This document shows positions 24,721-31,146 of a DNA stretch of 35,024 nt, one piece after another. The DNA lies in IMG/VR virus record IMGVR_UViG_3300008267_000164, positions 1-35,024 of that record; one strand, 5' to 3'. The position numbers were made by a program, and so were the translations under genes. Below the pieces are notes generated by a model. The model was not told where the DNA came from. It did no database searches and saw only the letters and a program-made list of their open reading frames with translations. Positions within the stretch are counted from its first letter, which is position 1. Each line of letters begins with the position of its first letter. The stretch is from a virus.

Positions 24721-27450
24721 TTAGTTATCTCTTGTCAATTGATAGATGTTTAAAAATCCGTCTCCACCAAATAGATATTGGTCATCACTTATTTTAGAAC
24801 TACATTTAACATTTATAGTAGAATCGATATCTCCAGAAGTATAAGGTGTATATGTGCCTATGGAATAATTATAATACGAACCACTGTCAAATGAGTTATA
24901 TCCTACGACAATAGATGAAGAATTTTCTGCAAATATATTATTAAAAGAACTCTGTTTATTAGTAATTAACTGGTTTGTTTTATTATTTCTAGGCAAAATA
25001 GTTTCAAATTTTATAGGATTCCAATTCCACATATTTGGATTTAAGTCTTGACCAGACGGTGGAACTGTGCATCCCAAAATAAAAGATTGTCTTGTATTTT
25101 TATAATCAGAATGTCCTGTCATAATTATAAATTTATCAACTGTATTATTTGCATTTACAATGTCCAGAACATTTACGCTATTAATTTTAGTTGGATATAA
25201 AATTGAGGATTTAAGATTGAAATTATCGGTTCTGACTATATAATCAATTCTGTGCCATTTCTGTCCACTATCATTTGTATATAAAACTACTCCGTTATCT
25301 CCTACAACTATAGCTTTTGTAGAATCTATTTTTGCAACATCTGTAAACACTGTAGAATTTATACTAATAGTTCTGGTAATTTCATCCAAAGATACGCCGC
25401 TAGGTAACTTAGTTGGATCTGTCACCGTTGATCCCAACTTAACATTTTGTGTAACAGGAATTGTGCCAGCAGTAGATTGGTTTGGCGCACTTGTTGTAGT
25501 AACGTCGGACGCAACATATATAGGCAAAGTAGGATTACTTAATGTATAAGAATCACCACGAACCAATATATACTTTTTATCTGTCAATCCCACAGCTGAT
25601 ACTAAATTTGTTAAAGACGCATTAGTATAAGATTTAAAAATTGGAGAAGTAGGATTAAAAATAGATCCTTGATAATCCGAACCAGTATAGTTGTTAATGT
25701 ATGCCGAAGATGTATATATTAATTTATTAGCGGAAATTCCGTAATAATCTCCTGATACTTCATTATATCTAACTTGTTTTAAATCTTGAATAATATCTGA
25801 TGATTCAGATCCTGTTCTAGGATAATGTATAGATGTAACTGTTAAATTTGAACCTGTCGAAGTAAGTATTTGTCGGTCATTTGAGTCATTCGATTCTGCC
25901 ATCAGAATTAAATTTTTATCACTGTTTTTTTGGTGAGCAATCGATACAACTTTATTATAAATCCCAGGAGCAGTAGAATTTTGAGATATATTTATTTTAC
26001 TTTTATTTATGGGAAAATCTGATACCGATTTGAAAAATTTTAAAGAAGTGACTCCGAGTGATGCAAGATTGTTTAGTTTCTTGACAAATTGACTCAATGT
26101 TGATTGTGGACCTACGTCTATAAAATTGTTAACATTACAAATTGTTTGCGCAGAAATGTATGTTCCGTTTAAATATTTTTTCCAATATAATGGACCTGTA
26201 TTTGAAACTGCACCATCATCATTGCCAAAGAAATATGCAATCAATGCACCACCACCGGCTGCGAGTAATATATAACCGGCCACATTTAAAACTGCTGCAA
26301 TTGTAGCAAGAAACGCAGGTAATGCGGCAAATGCAAAAATTCCGCCGATTAGACCTGTAGCGATTGCAACTACTAATTGTGCCCAACCCGCCTTCTTTTC
26401 TTCTTTATAACATGTATAATGTGTAAATCTTATTACATAACCTTCTTTTCCACATGGAAATACGGTTGTATTCCATACGGGAACATTAACGGAATTTGTG
26501 GTTAAATTATCATTTTGTAACTGAACAGAACCAATTGTTGCTAAATTCATACTTTCAGCAAACTTTTCATCTTGTAGATCAATTAACGGTTTATTTTTAT
26601 ATTTTACATAAAAATCTAAATAATAATTCCCAACTTTACCAGCAGATATATTTTTTATATTTTTCCACGAAATTGGAGTTATATTAATATTATTGTTATC
26701 ATCAACTTCTACGGAAAATTCAACAGATGAAAATAGTCTTGGAACCGTTTCCTCTGCAACATCCGAATAATTAGAAGTAGAAGATGTTATTGCAGTAGAA
26801 CACTCTTTTGTATAAAAAGAATACTTAGAATTCTTTGATAAAGCGGTTTGAATACTTGAACTTAATGCAAACTCTGTCAATAAATTATCAGTTTTTAATG
26901 AATATATACTTCTCTCGGCAAAACTTGAACTTAATACAGTTCCATTATTTTGTCCGTAGTAATTTAAATATGATGATGTTAACGATTCGTCTGAATGTAG
27001 AGAACGAGACGCAAAATTAGAACTCAAAGAATGATTTGACGATGAATTTAATGTATACGATGATACATTAGATCTTGAAGATGATATCGAATAAGATGAA
27101 GATACCGAGTATGAAGATGATAACGAATAGCTACTATCATTTGTTATAATAGAAAGAGATGCCGTTCCATTTACATTTCCGTCAAACAACAATTTACTTG
27201 AAGTCAAAGATAAGTTAGATATCTGAGACAAAGAAGATGTATTTGAATTGCCTTTTAAATTTCCATAAAAACTACCAGTAAAAGATCCAGTTAATAAAAA
27301 ATCAAGTTTAGAATTAATATAAGATACCAATTCCGAAATCTCAATATTTTTAGTTTCTTTAGCACTTACATCGGTAATAAGTGCTAAATCACTTCCCGAT
27401 AAGGAAGTTTTCGTTAAAGAATTTAGATCTGAAATAGTCTTTTGACCCAT
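24721..27450 (-). CDS. Long tail fibre-like protein with hydrophobic segment and propeller-like region (909 aa)
   Basis: Begins MGQKTISDLNSLTKTSLSGS, then ALITDVSAKETKNIEISELV: the shared module, then GSF-x-GS-FYG repeats and serine repeats to residue ~200. A domain similar to the 410-residue paralog follows (~235-270). Residues ~357-410 are very hydrophobic (AQLVVAIATGLIGGIFAFAA; YILLAAGGGALIAYFFGND), unusual inside a fibre. Near residues 706-727 (AKIDSTKAIVVGDNGVVLYT followed by NDSGQKWHRI) is a Ycf48/BNR-like beta-propeller blade motif. The C-terminal ~480 residues otherwise look beta-rich. It is the first and largest of the four fibre genes, downstream of PhoH, with a T4-late-like TATAAATA upstream. 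Host attachment and possibly membrane contact are inferred. Confidence 0.65.
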   Translation of the reverse strand: MGQKTISDLNSLTKTSLSGSDLALITDVSAKETKNIEISELVSYINSKLDFLLTGSFTGSFYGNLKGNSNTSSLSQISNLSLTSSKLLFDGNVNGTASLSIITNDSSYSLSSSYSVSSSYSISSSRSNVSSYTLNSSSNHSLSSNFASRSLHSDESLTSSYLNYYGQNNGTVLSSSFAERSIYSLKTDNLLTEFALSSSIQTALSKNSKYSFYTKECSTAITSSTSNYSDVAEETVPRLFSSVEFSVEVDDNNNINITPISWKNIKNISAGKVGNYYLDFYVKYKNKPLIDLQDEKFAESMNLATIGSVQLQNDNLTTNSVNVPVWNTTVFPCGKEGYVIRFTHYTCYKEEKKAGWAQLVVAIATGLIGGIFAFAALPAFLATIAAVLNVAGYILLAAGGGALIAYFFGNDDGAVSNTGPLYWKKYLNGTYISAQTICNVNNFIDVGPQSTLSQFVKKLNNLASLGVTSLKFFKSVSDFPINKSKINISQNSTAPGIYNKVVSIAHQKNSDKNLILMAESNDSNDRQILTSTGSNLTVTSIHYPRTGSESSDIIQDLKQVRYNEVSGDYYGISANKLIYTSSAYINNYTGSDYQGSIFNPTSPIFKSYTNASLTNLVSAVGLTDKKYILVRGDSYTLSNPTLPIYVASDVTTTSAPNQSTAGTIPVTQNVKLGSTVTDPTKLPSGVSLDEITRTISINSTVFTDVAKIDSTKAIVVGDNGVVLYTNDSGQKWHRIDYIVRTDNFNLKSSILYPTKINSVNVLDIVNANNTVDKFIIMTGHSDYKNTRQSFILGCTVPPSGQDLNPNMWNWNPIKFETILPRNNKTNQLITNKQSSFNNIFAENSSSIVVGYNSFDSGSYYNYSIGTYTPYTSGDIDSTINVKCSSKISDDQYLFGGDGFLNIYQLTRDN

Positions 27451-27461
27451 AAAAATATATA

Positions 27462-27469
27462 TATTTATA
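27462..27469 (-). promoter_or_regulatory. T4 late-promoter-like TATAAATA box
   Basis: TATAAATA on the minus strand, 11 bases before the ATG of the first fibre gene and just past the PhoH stop. It matches the T4 late consensus and could be used by the gp55-like sigma at 17599-18474. The surrounding tract is almost pure A/T, so the match has limited weight. Confidence 0.4.
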
Positions 27470-27477
27470 AATATATA

Positions 27478-28224
27478 TTAGGTCAGCTTTTTTATTTTTT
27501 TAATGATATAAGCAACTAATCCGCTTCTAACAACATCTTCTTCAGTGAATTTAAAGACATGTATACCATTATCTTTACTTTCTTGATCATCAAATAGATT
27601 CATGACCTTAGAAAAACCACTTTTACCGTTAATATCACTTTGATCTGGATCTCCTAGTATAAATACCCTACTAAACTCTCCTATTCTGGTTATTAATGTA
27701 ATTAATTCCTTTTGAGTCATATTTTGAGACTCGTCGGCAACAATAACCTTTGCATTCCAATTTAATCCTCTCAAAAATCCAATTGGAATACTATCAATAC
27801 GTTCTTCTTTTTCAAGGAAATCAATGTTGCTTTTAGGTAATAATTCTGACAACTTTTCTAAAAGGGGTTGTATATATGGTGACATTTTCTCATGGGCTTC
27901 ACCAGGCAAAAATCCTATCTTATTTTCGGAACTTTCAACTGCACTTCTTAGATATAATAAATCACTTACTTTCTTTAAATTCATCAATTTAAGAGCCGCA
28001 TATATAGACATATAAGTCTTACTTGTTCCGGCGGGGCCACTAACAAACATCATTTTCGTATTTTTATCTAACGCAACTTCTAAAAATTGTTTTTGTTTTT
28101 CTGTTAAATCTCTGTCAAATATCGATAACTCATGTTTTAATTTTGACCGTTGATATATTTTTGGACTAGTATCAATTGGAATTTCATTTGTGTTTTCTGG
28201 TTTTACTTTTTTATTTTTTTTCAT
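27478..28224 (-). CDS. phoH: PhoH-like ATPase (248 aa)
   Basis: A P-loop NTPase with Walker A GPAGTSKT (residues ~60-68, serine replacing the usual glycine) and Walker B VIVADESQ (~156-163). The typical PhoH motifs IGFLPGEAHEKMSPYIQPLL, GFLRGLNWNAKVI, MTQKELITLITRIGEFSRVF and LGDPDQSD are all present. Phage PhoH proteins are compact single-domain versions; host PhoH is usually longer or fused to a PIN domain. The function in infection is unsettled; RNA-related or phosphate-stress roles have been proposed. It overlaps the upstream 112-residue gene by 14 bases. A charged Lys-rich N-terminus precedes the domain. Confidence 0.9.
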   Translation of the reverse strand: MKKNKKVKPENTNEIPIDTSPKIYQRSKLKHELSIFDRDLTEKQKQFLEVALDKNTKMMFVSGPAGTSKTYMSIYAALKLMNLKKVSDLLYLRSAVESSENKIGFLPGEAHEKMSPYIQPLLEKLSELLPKSNIDFLEKEERIDSIPIGFLRGLNWNAKVIVADESQNMTQKELITLITRIGEFSRVFILGDPDQSDINGKSGFSKVMNLFDDQESKDNGIHVFKFTEEDVVRSGLVAYIIKKIKKLT

Positions 28225-28549
28225 GCGGTTTTTTGTTAGTAAGAATTCTCTTCAGTTTGGTTTCTACTAATTTAACTCTAGCACATAACTCATAATTTTC
28301 AGTATCAATATAATACTTGAAAACGTTTTCCAAATTTTCCATGAAACTTTCCAAAGGAATTGTTATCACAAAATCTGAATTTTTAAATGAAAATACTTCT
28401 ACAAAACTTAAATTTTTATTTAATGCATATTCTATAGAAGAAATTACTTGTTCTGTCATTTGGACTTTGTGGTTCTCAATATGATATTCCATTTCTCCAA
28501 AGTCAGAAGGCAACATGTAAATTTTATATTTGAATGCTTTTTTAGGCAT
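28211..28549 (-). CDS. Small unknown protein upstream of PhoH (112 aa)
   Basis: Starts MPKKAFKYKIYMLPSDFGEM and contains a helical run (NKNLSFVEVFSFKNSDFVIT) and a C-terminal Lys-rich tail (KRILTNKKPHEKK). No signal peptide or membrane segment. Overlaps PhoH by 14 bases, so translation of the two may be linked. It follows the terminator at 28575-28608 and has no Shine-Dalgarno site. I do not recognise the family. Confidence 0.45.
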   Translation of the reverse strand: MPKKAFKYKIYMLPSDFGEMEYHIENHKVQMTEQVISSIEYALNKNLSFVEVFSFKNSDFVITIPLESFMENLENVFKYYIDTENYELCARVKLVETKLKRILTNKKPHEKK

Positions 28550-28574
28550 ACAGATATAAATATCATATATACAT

Positions 28575-28608
28575 GAAAAAACGCCGTCAAAGTTAATTGA
28601 CGGCGTTT
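28575..28608 (-). terminator. Rho-independent terminator (28.6 kb)
   Basis: A perfect 12-bp inverted repeat (AAACGCCGTCAA / TTGACGGCGTTT) with a 6-base loop, followed on the minus strand by TTTTTT. It ends the leftward small-gene operon before the 112-residue gene and PhoH. The plus-strand side has only a weak T run. Confidence 0.85.
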
Positions 28609-28639
28609 ATTGTTATTAACAATAAATTGTTGTTAAATA

Positions 28640-28870
28640 TTACTTTTTCTTTTTCTTTAGAATCTTCTTTGACTCGACTGGTTGATCTGGAGTCTGCGAA
28701 GGAATGGAATTACTTAGTTCGGCAAGTCTAAATTTAGCAGTAGACTTCCACGCACGTTTAGTAAACTCTGATGCCCATTCATAAGTTTTTCCTTTGAGGA
28801 GAAGTTCAGTGACTTCTTTTTCTGATTGAGCATGTTTAATTTGTTCTCTTAGACCGAATGTTTTAGTCAT
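28640..28870 (-). CDS. Small basic protein (76 aa)
   Basis: MTKTFGLREQIKHAQSEKEV begins a helical protein with a WASEFTKRAWKSTAKFRLAE segment and a strongly basic end (VESKKILKKKKK). It could bind nucleic acid, but no motif proves it. It lies 3 bases after the 72-residue gene and is followed by the 28.6 kb terminator, so it is the last gene of the early-type operon. Family unknown. Confidence 0.5.
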   Translation of the reverse strand: MTKTFGLREQIKHAQSEKEVTELLLKGKTYEWASEFTKRAWKSTAKFRLAELSNSIPSQTPDQPVESKKILKKKKK

Positions 28871-28873
28871 ATA

Positions 28874-29092
28874 TTATAGTCTATGCTTATTTTCGTCGAA
28901 CTCTACGATTTCAATCTTTGTTCCATCGGGCCAACGATTTACGATTCCTTTCCAATGATCGTATTCGACTTGTGCGTCTTGTTTGTTTTGATACTCCTGT
29001 TCACTCACACGCAATCCACTTCGTGTGACCACATACCGTTTATTACTATCTGCGGATTCGGCATTGCCATTCTTAGTTTTCTTATCAGACAT
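28874..29092 (-). CDS. Conserved small phage protein (72 aa)
   Basis: The segment RYVVTRSGLRVSEQEYQNKQ followed by DAQVEYDHWKGIVNRWPDGT resembles, from memory, small proteins in T4-like and other phages with Y-V-V-x-R-x-G-x-R-V-S-x-x-E-Y ... W-x-x-I-V-N-R-x-P-D-G-T. Role unknown. Preceded by a 10-bp hairpin at 29144-29170 and by AT-rich DNA. A TATAAATA match lies only 3 bases before the ATG, too close to be its promoter. Confidence 0.55.
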   Translation of the reverse strand: MSDKKTKNGNAESADSNKRYVVTRSGLRVSEQEYQNKQDAQVEYDHWKGIVNRWPDGTKIEIVEFDENKHRL

Positions 29093-29143
29093 ATTTATTT
29101 ATATGTTATTGATTTTACTTATTCATTGGTTTTATACATGATG

Positions 29144-29170
29144 CAAATCGTGATAACCAGTCACGATTTG
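29144..29170 (-). terminator. Hairpin overlapping a stop codon
   Basis: A perfect 10-bp stem CAAATCGTGA/TCACGATTTG with 7-base loop. Its right arm covers the last codons and TGA (29161) of the 84-residue gene. There is no T run, so it is more likely an mRNA stabiliser or processing site between genes than a strong terminator. Confidence 0.45.
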
Positions 29171-29415
29171 AAACTTTGTTTTATAAACTTTGCAAGATCA
29201 AGTGACTTAGACTCATCTAATACTATCATATCTGTATAAGGATGTCCATTTTTTATAATATAGAAACACCATTTCAATCGTTCGAACATTGACATCTTTC
29301 TACCATCAAATCCTCGTTCAAAACAATTAATTAACATTGAATTTGTTTCATCATCTTTTTCAACAAGAAGTCCGTGACTATAACAGTCACACAAATAAAA
29401 TACTTCAGTCTTCAT
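29161..29415 (-). CDS. Small phage protein, HGLLV-type (84 aa)
   Basis: Chosen start is the ATG at 29413-29415 (MKTEVFYLCDCYSHGLLVEK), which overlaps the upstream gene's stop by 11 bases; a longer frame to 29553 would overlap that gene by about 150 bases. The pattern C-D-C-x-S-H-G-L-L-V ... FERGFDGRKMSMFERLKWCF followed by YIIKNGHPYTD-M-I-V-L resembles a widespread phage family of unknown function that has CxC, HxLLV/Q, a central W/F-rich stretch, and a D-x-I-V-L end. The two cysteines may bind metal. No function is known. Confidence 0.55.
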   Translation of the reverse strand: MKTEVFYLCDCYSHGLLVEKDDETNSMLINCFERGFDGRKMSMFERLKWCFYIIKNGHPYTDMIVLDESKSLDLAKFIKQSFKS

Positions 29416-29803
29416 GGATTCTGCACTTATCTTTTTTTGTTGGATGGACTGCAACGCTTTCATAGTAAAAAGATTGAACTTGATCAAATGTTTGATTATA
29501 AACTTTAATTCCGCCTCTTGGATATGATGGCCGTCCCACTTCAATAAATTCAATCAAATATATTTTGTAATAAGTTGGATATTTAGCAACAACAACTCTT
29601 GTTCCTTTTTCGGTAAATATATCTATTTTTTTATCGTGTGGGACATTCAAGAATACTTCATGGTCAATTCTACTTTCATGATTGAAAATTTTAGAATAGA
29701 CTGAATATGCTTTCTCGTCGATCTCTTCAATTTTTTGTTTTTTAGAATTGCCTAACTTTTCTGTTACTAATTCTTTAAATGTGTCTTTAGATTTCTTTGG
29801 CAT
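29405..29803 (-). CDS. Unknown small protein at head of early-type operon (132 aa)
   Basis: Starts MPKKSKDTFKELVTEKLGNS; a beta-rich middle (KKIDIFTEKGTRVVVAKYPT ... KIYLIEFIEVGRPSYPRGGI) and a C-terminal His/Lys end (KKDKCRIHED). No signal peptide. It has an excellent sigma70-like promoter just upstream, and its start lies only 10 bases after the -10 element, implying an almost leaderless mRNA. Precedes the 84-, 72- and 76-residue genes as one operon. Family unknown. Confidence 0.55.
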   Translation of the reverse strand: MPKKSKDTFKELVTEKLGNSKKQKIEEIDEKAYSVYSKIFNHESRIDHEVFLNVPHDKKIDIFTEKGTRVVVAKYPTYYKIYLIEFIEVGRPSYPRGGIKVYNQTFDQVQSFYYESVAVHPTKKDKCRIHED

Positions 29804-29813
29804 ACCGCCAATA

Positions 29814-29841
29814 ATTATACACGTAATTTAAATACAGTCAA
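29814..29841 (-). promoter_or_regulatory. Sigma70-like promoter of the 29.8 kb operon
   Basis: Minus strand TTGACT (29836-29841), 16-base spacer, TATAAT (29814-29819). The ATG at 29803 is 10 bases after the -10 box, so the RNA would start about 3-4 bases before it. Confidence 0.7.
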
Positions 29842-29846
29842 TTCTA

Positions 29847-30020
29847 TTAAGGTTTTTTTGGTGTAGATGATTCCGCTTCCTCTACAACTGCCTTAATTTC
29901 ACTCTCAAGTTCTTTAATTTTTTCTTTATATCCCGCCGCAACATCCTTGAAATCTCGTTTCACAAACAAGAGTTTCTCAGTTAATTCGTATACCTTTTTT
30001 TCTGCTTCAATTTTTGTCAT
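29847..30020 (-). CDS. Small coiled-coil protein directly downstream of tmRNA (57 aa)
   Basis: ATG at 30018-30020, TAA at 29847-29849. The sequence TKIEAEKKVYELTEKLLFVK, with YKEKIKELESEIKAVVEEAE later, predicts one long charged coiled coil, ending in a Pro/Lys tail (SSTPKKP). It begins 21 bases after the tmRNA 3' end, in the same direction. No family recognised. The tight coupling to the tmRNA raises a possible link, but this may be chance. Confidence 0.5.
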   Translation of the reverse strand: MTKIEAEKKVYELTEKLLFVKRDFKDVAAGYKEKIKELESEIKAVVEEAESSTPKKP

Positions 30021-30041
30021 AGTTATATATTTAATTTTAAA

Positions 30042-30429
30042 TGGTGGACATGGAGGGAGTCGAACCCTCGTCTTTAATATGTTATCACAATCAGACTACG
30101 TGTGTATACATTTTTCAGTTGTTAAGAACGATTATATTAAATGTCAAAACTAATCGTTCTAAAGATTTACTGAATACTCAACCAACAACGCAAATCAAAT
30201 TGTTGATATAGCCTGATAGTTTACACCCAATATAATTATCAGACATCATTATATTGAATGTGCAGCCAAATTAGGCCGCTAGTGCTACCTTCGCATCGCG
30301 AGATACAAAGTCATAGCTGATTACATTATCTTCAGCAGTTAATGTTTTGATAGAAGTTTTAAGAGGCCAACTATCATCCTCTACACGCCTAACTGGTCAA
30401 ATTTATTAAATCGAAACCAGTACATGCCC
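30042..30429 (-). ncRNA. ssrA: tmRNA (ssrA)
   Basis: A 388-base RNA on the minus strand. The acceptor stem pairs GGGCATG (5' end, 30429) with CATGTCC, then A and a genomically encoded CCA (3' end 30042). The 5' region reads ACTGGTTTCGA, the tmRNA D-arm. A T-arm GAGGG-TTCGACT-CCCTC precedes the 3' end. A segment GTTGGCCTCTTAAAA closely matches E. coli tmRNA's GTTGGCCTCGTAAAAA and lies in a PK1-like pseudoknot (GATAG/CTATC and GAGG/CCTC). The tag frame starts at GCT (Ala) and ends VALAA-TAA. tmRNA rescues stalled ribosomes and marks the product for degradation. It is unusual in phages. Confidence 0.93.
30271..30336 (-). other. tmRNA tag-peptide reading frame
   Basis: Resume codon GCT at 30334-30336, stop TAA at 30271-30273. 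Encodes a 21-residue tag that begins AEDNVISYDF, continues VSRDAK, and ends VALAA. It is about twice the length of the E. coli tag, but the ALAA end needed by ClpXP-type proteases is kept. Position of the resume codon is set by alignment to E. coli's A-rich stretch after the PK1 pseudoknot. Confidence 0.8.
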
Positions 30430-30437
30430 ATAAACTC

Positions 30438-30689
30438 TCAAAGATCAAAAAATTCTTTATAACCAACTACTTCGTCTAAACCAAGTTCTTTTCTCATTTT
30501 GGCAAATAGTTCTTTACCTCTCTCAACCGAAACTGGTTGACGTAATTTTTCTTTTTCAATTTCTTTAACTGTTGCCTCTATATCACGACGAATTCTATTA
30601 GATTCAATAGGATTATTATCCTTTTTTTCTAATTCATCTTGTAATTTACTCAGTTTATTCTCTAAATCGGTTAATTTATTTTCATTCAT
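30438..30689 (-). CDS. Small coiled-coil protein between tRNA-Gly and tmRNA (83 aa)
   Basis: Start is the ATG at 30687-30689 (MNENKLTDLENKLSKLQDEL); a longer frame from 30761 would run through the tRNA-Gly gene and is rejected. Residues 5-50 (KLSKLQDELEKKDNNPIESN ... TVKEIEKEKLR) form a coiled coil, followed by a basic RGKELFAKMRKELGL region and a YKEFFDL end. Its stop is 8 bases before the tmRNA 5' end. It may share a transcript with the tRNA and tmRNA, with the tRNA and tmRNA ends processed out. Family unknown. Confidence 0.5.
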   Translation of the reverse strand: MNENKLTDLENKLSKLQDELEKKDNNPIESNRIRRDIEATVKEIEKEKLRQPVSVERGKELFAKMRKELGLDEVVGYKEFFDL

Positions 30690-30717
30690 TCTTATAAATA
30701 TAAGAATTTTATAAAAA

Positions 30718-30791
30718 TGGAGCGGGTAGCCGGAATCGAACCGGCACATCGACCTTGGCAAGGTTGCAGGCTACCACTACATCATACCCGC
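30718..30791 (-). tRNA. tRNA-Gly (GCC)
   Basis: 74-base cloverleaf on the minus strand. Acceptor GCGGGTA pairs with TACCCGC, followed by T and encoded CCA. Anticodon loop TTGCCAA gives anticodon GCC. T-arm GCCGG-TTCGATT-CCGGC is canonical. One A-C mismatch lies in the anticodon stem. Glycine is heavily used in the phage's fibre tips. Confidence 0.93.
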
Positions 30792-30804
30792 GCTTCATTA
30801 CATA

Positions 30805-30832
30805 AGTATATGTCAAATATGCAAACTGTCAA
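30805..30832 (-). promoter_or_regulatory. Sigma70-like promoter before tRNA-Gly
   Basis: Minus strand TTGACA (30827-30832), 16-base spacer, TATACT (30805-30810); expected start near 30798, about 7 bases before the mature tRNA 5' end. A second TTGACA at 30811-30816 lies directly before the -10 and is probably fortuitous. Confidence 0.7.
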
Positions 30833-30835
30833 ATA

Positions 30836-31045
30836 TTATTTGCAACTCTTTGACAGTGCAAGAATTTCATCCAATGATTCTCTCACTCTAATTGGTTGTT
30901 GATTATTTTTTGTAAATACCAAACTATGAATTTTTGACGGTTCAATATTGATAACCATATCAAGATTAATAAGAGTCGGATTATAAACCCGTTTACCATT
31001 ATCGTGACTAGGATCAAGAACGTTTAATTTAATTAAGTGTGCCAT
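30836..31045 (-). CDS. Small FlbD-like protein (69 aa)
   Basis: Starts MAHLIKLNVLDPSHDNGKRV; the rest (YNPTLINLDMVINIEPSKIH ... RVRESLDEILALSKSCK) follows the layout of FlbD-family and similar small phage proteins: an N-x-x-x-I-x-x-I-E-x-x-P/K turn, a strand with a 'V' and an E-S-x-E/D-E-I helix. The role in phages is unknown. It has its own strong promoter upstream and is only 13 or so bases from the predicted RNA start. Moderate confidence in the family comparison. Confidence 0.5.
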   Translation of the reverse strand: MAHLIKLNVLDPSHDNGKRVYNPTLINLDMVINIEPSKIHSLVFTKNNQQPIRVRESLDEILALSKSCK

Positions 31046-31064
31046 ATGTTTTTATTACTTTATT

Positions 31065-31093
31065 AGTATAACCTATAAAACTATCCATGTCAA
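31065..31093 (-). promoter_or_regulatory. Sigma70-like promoter of the 69-residue gene
   Basis: Minus strand TTGACA (31088-31093), 17-base spacer, TATACT (31065-31070). It lies just after the outer-membrane-protein terminator, so it restarts transcription there. Confidence 0.7.
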
Positions 31094-31125
31094 TAAAAAA
31101 TCCGTTGGAGGTTATCCAACGGATT
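31094..31125 (-). terminator. Rho-independent terminator of the outer-membrane protein gene
   Basis: An 11-bp perfect stem AATCCGTTGGA / TCCAACGGATT with a 5-base loop, followed by TTTTTT on the minus strand. It starts about 20 bases after the OMP stop and closes that gene as an independent unit. Confidence 0.85.
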
Positions 31126-31146
31126 GTGATAATTTCTAATTAAATC

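Noticed and set aside
26210-26400. Independent small membrane protein inside the 909-residue fibre
   Set aside because: The hydrophobic stretch is in frame with the fibre and has no start or stop of its own.
29096-29103. TATAAATA as late promoter for the 72-residue gene
   Set aside because: Only three bases before the ATG; same reason as at 15331.
29416-29553. N-terminal extension of the 84-residue protein
   Set aside because: It would overlap the 132-residue gene by about 150 bases; an ATG overlapping its stop by 11 bases gives a family-like start.
29947-30153. Plus-strand 68-residue frame over the tmRNA 3' end
   Set aside because: It covers the tmRNA T-arm and the 57-residue gene on the other strand; structural RNA evidence is far stronger.
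30690-30761. N-terminal extension of the 83-residue protein
   Set aside because: It would translate through the tRNA-Gly gene; the ATG at 30687-30689 is used instead.
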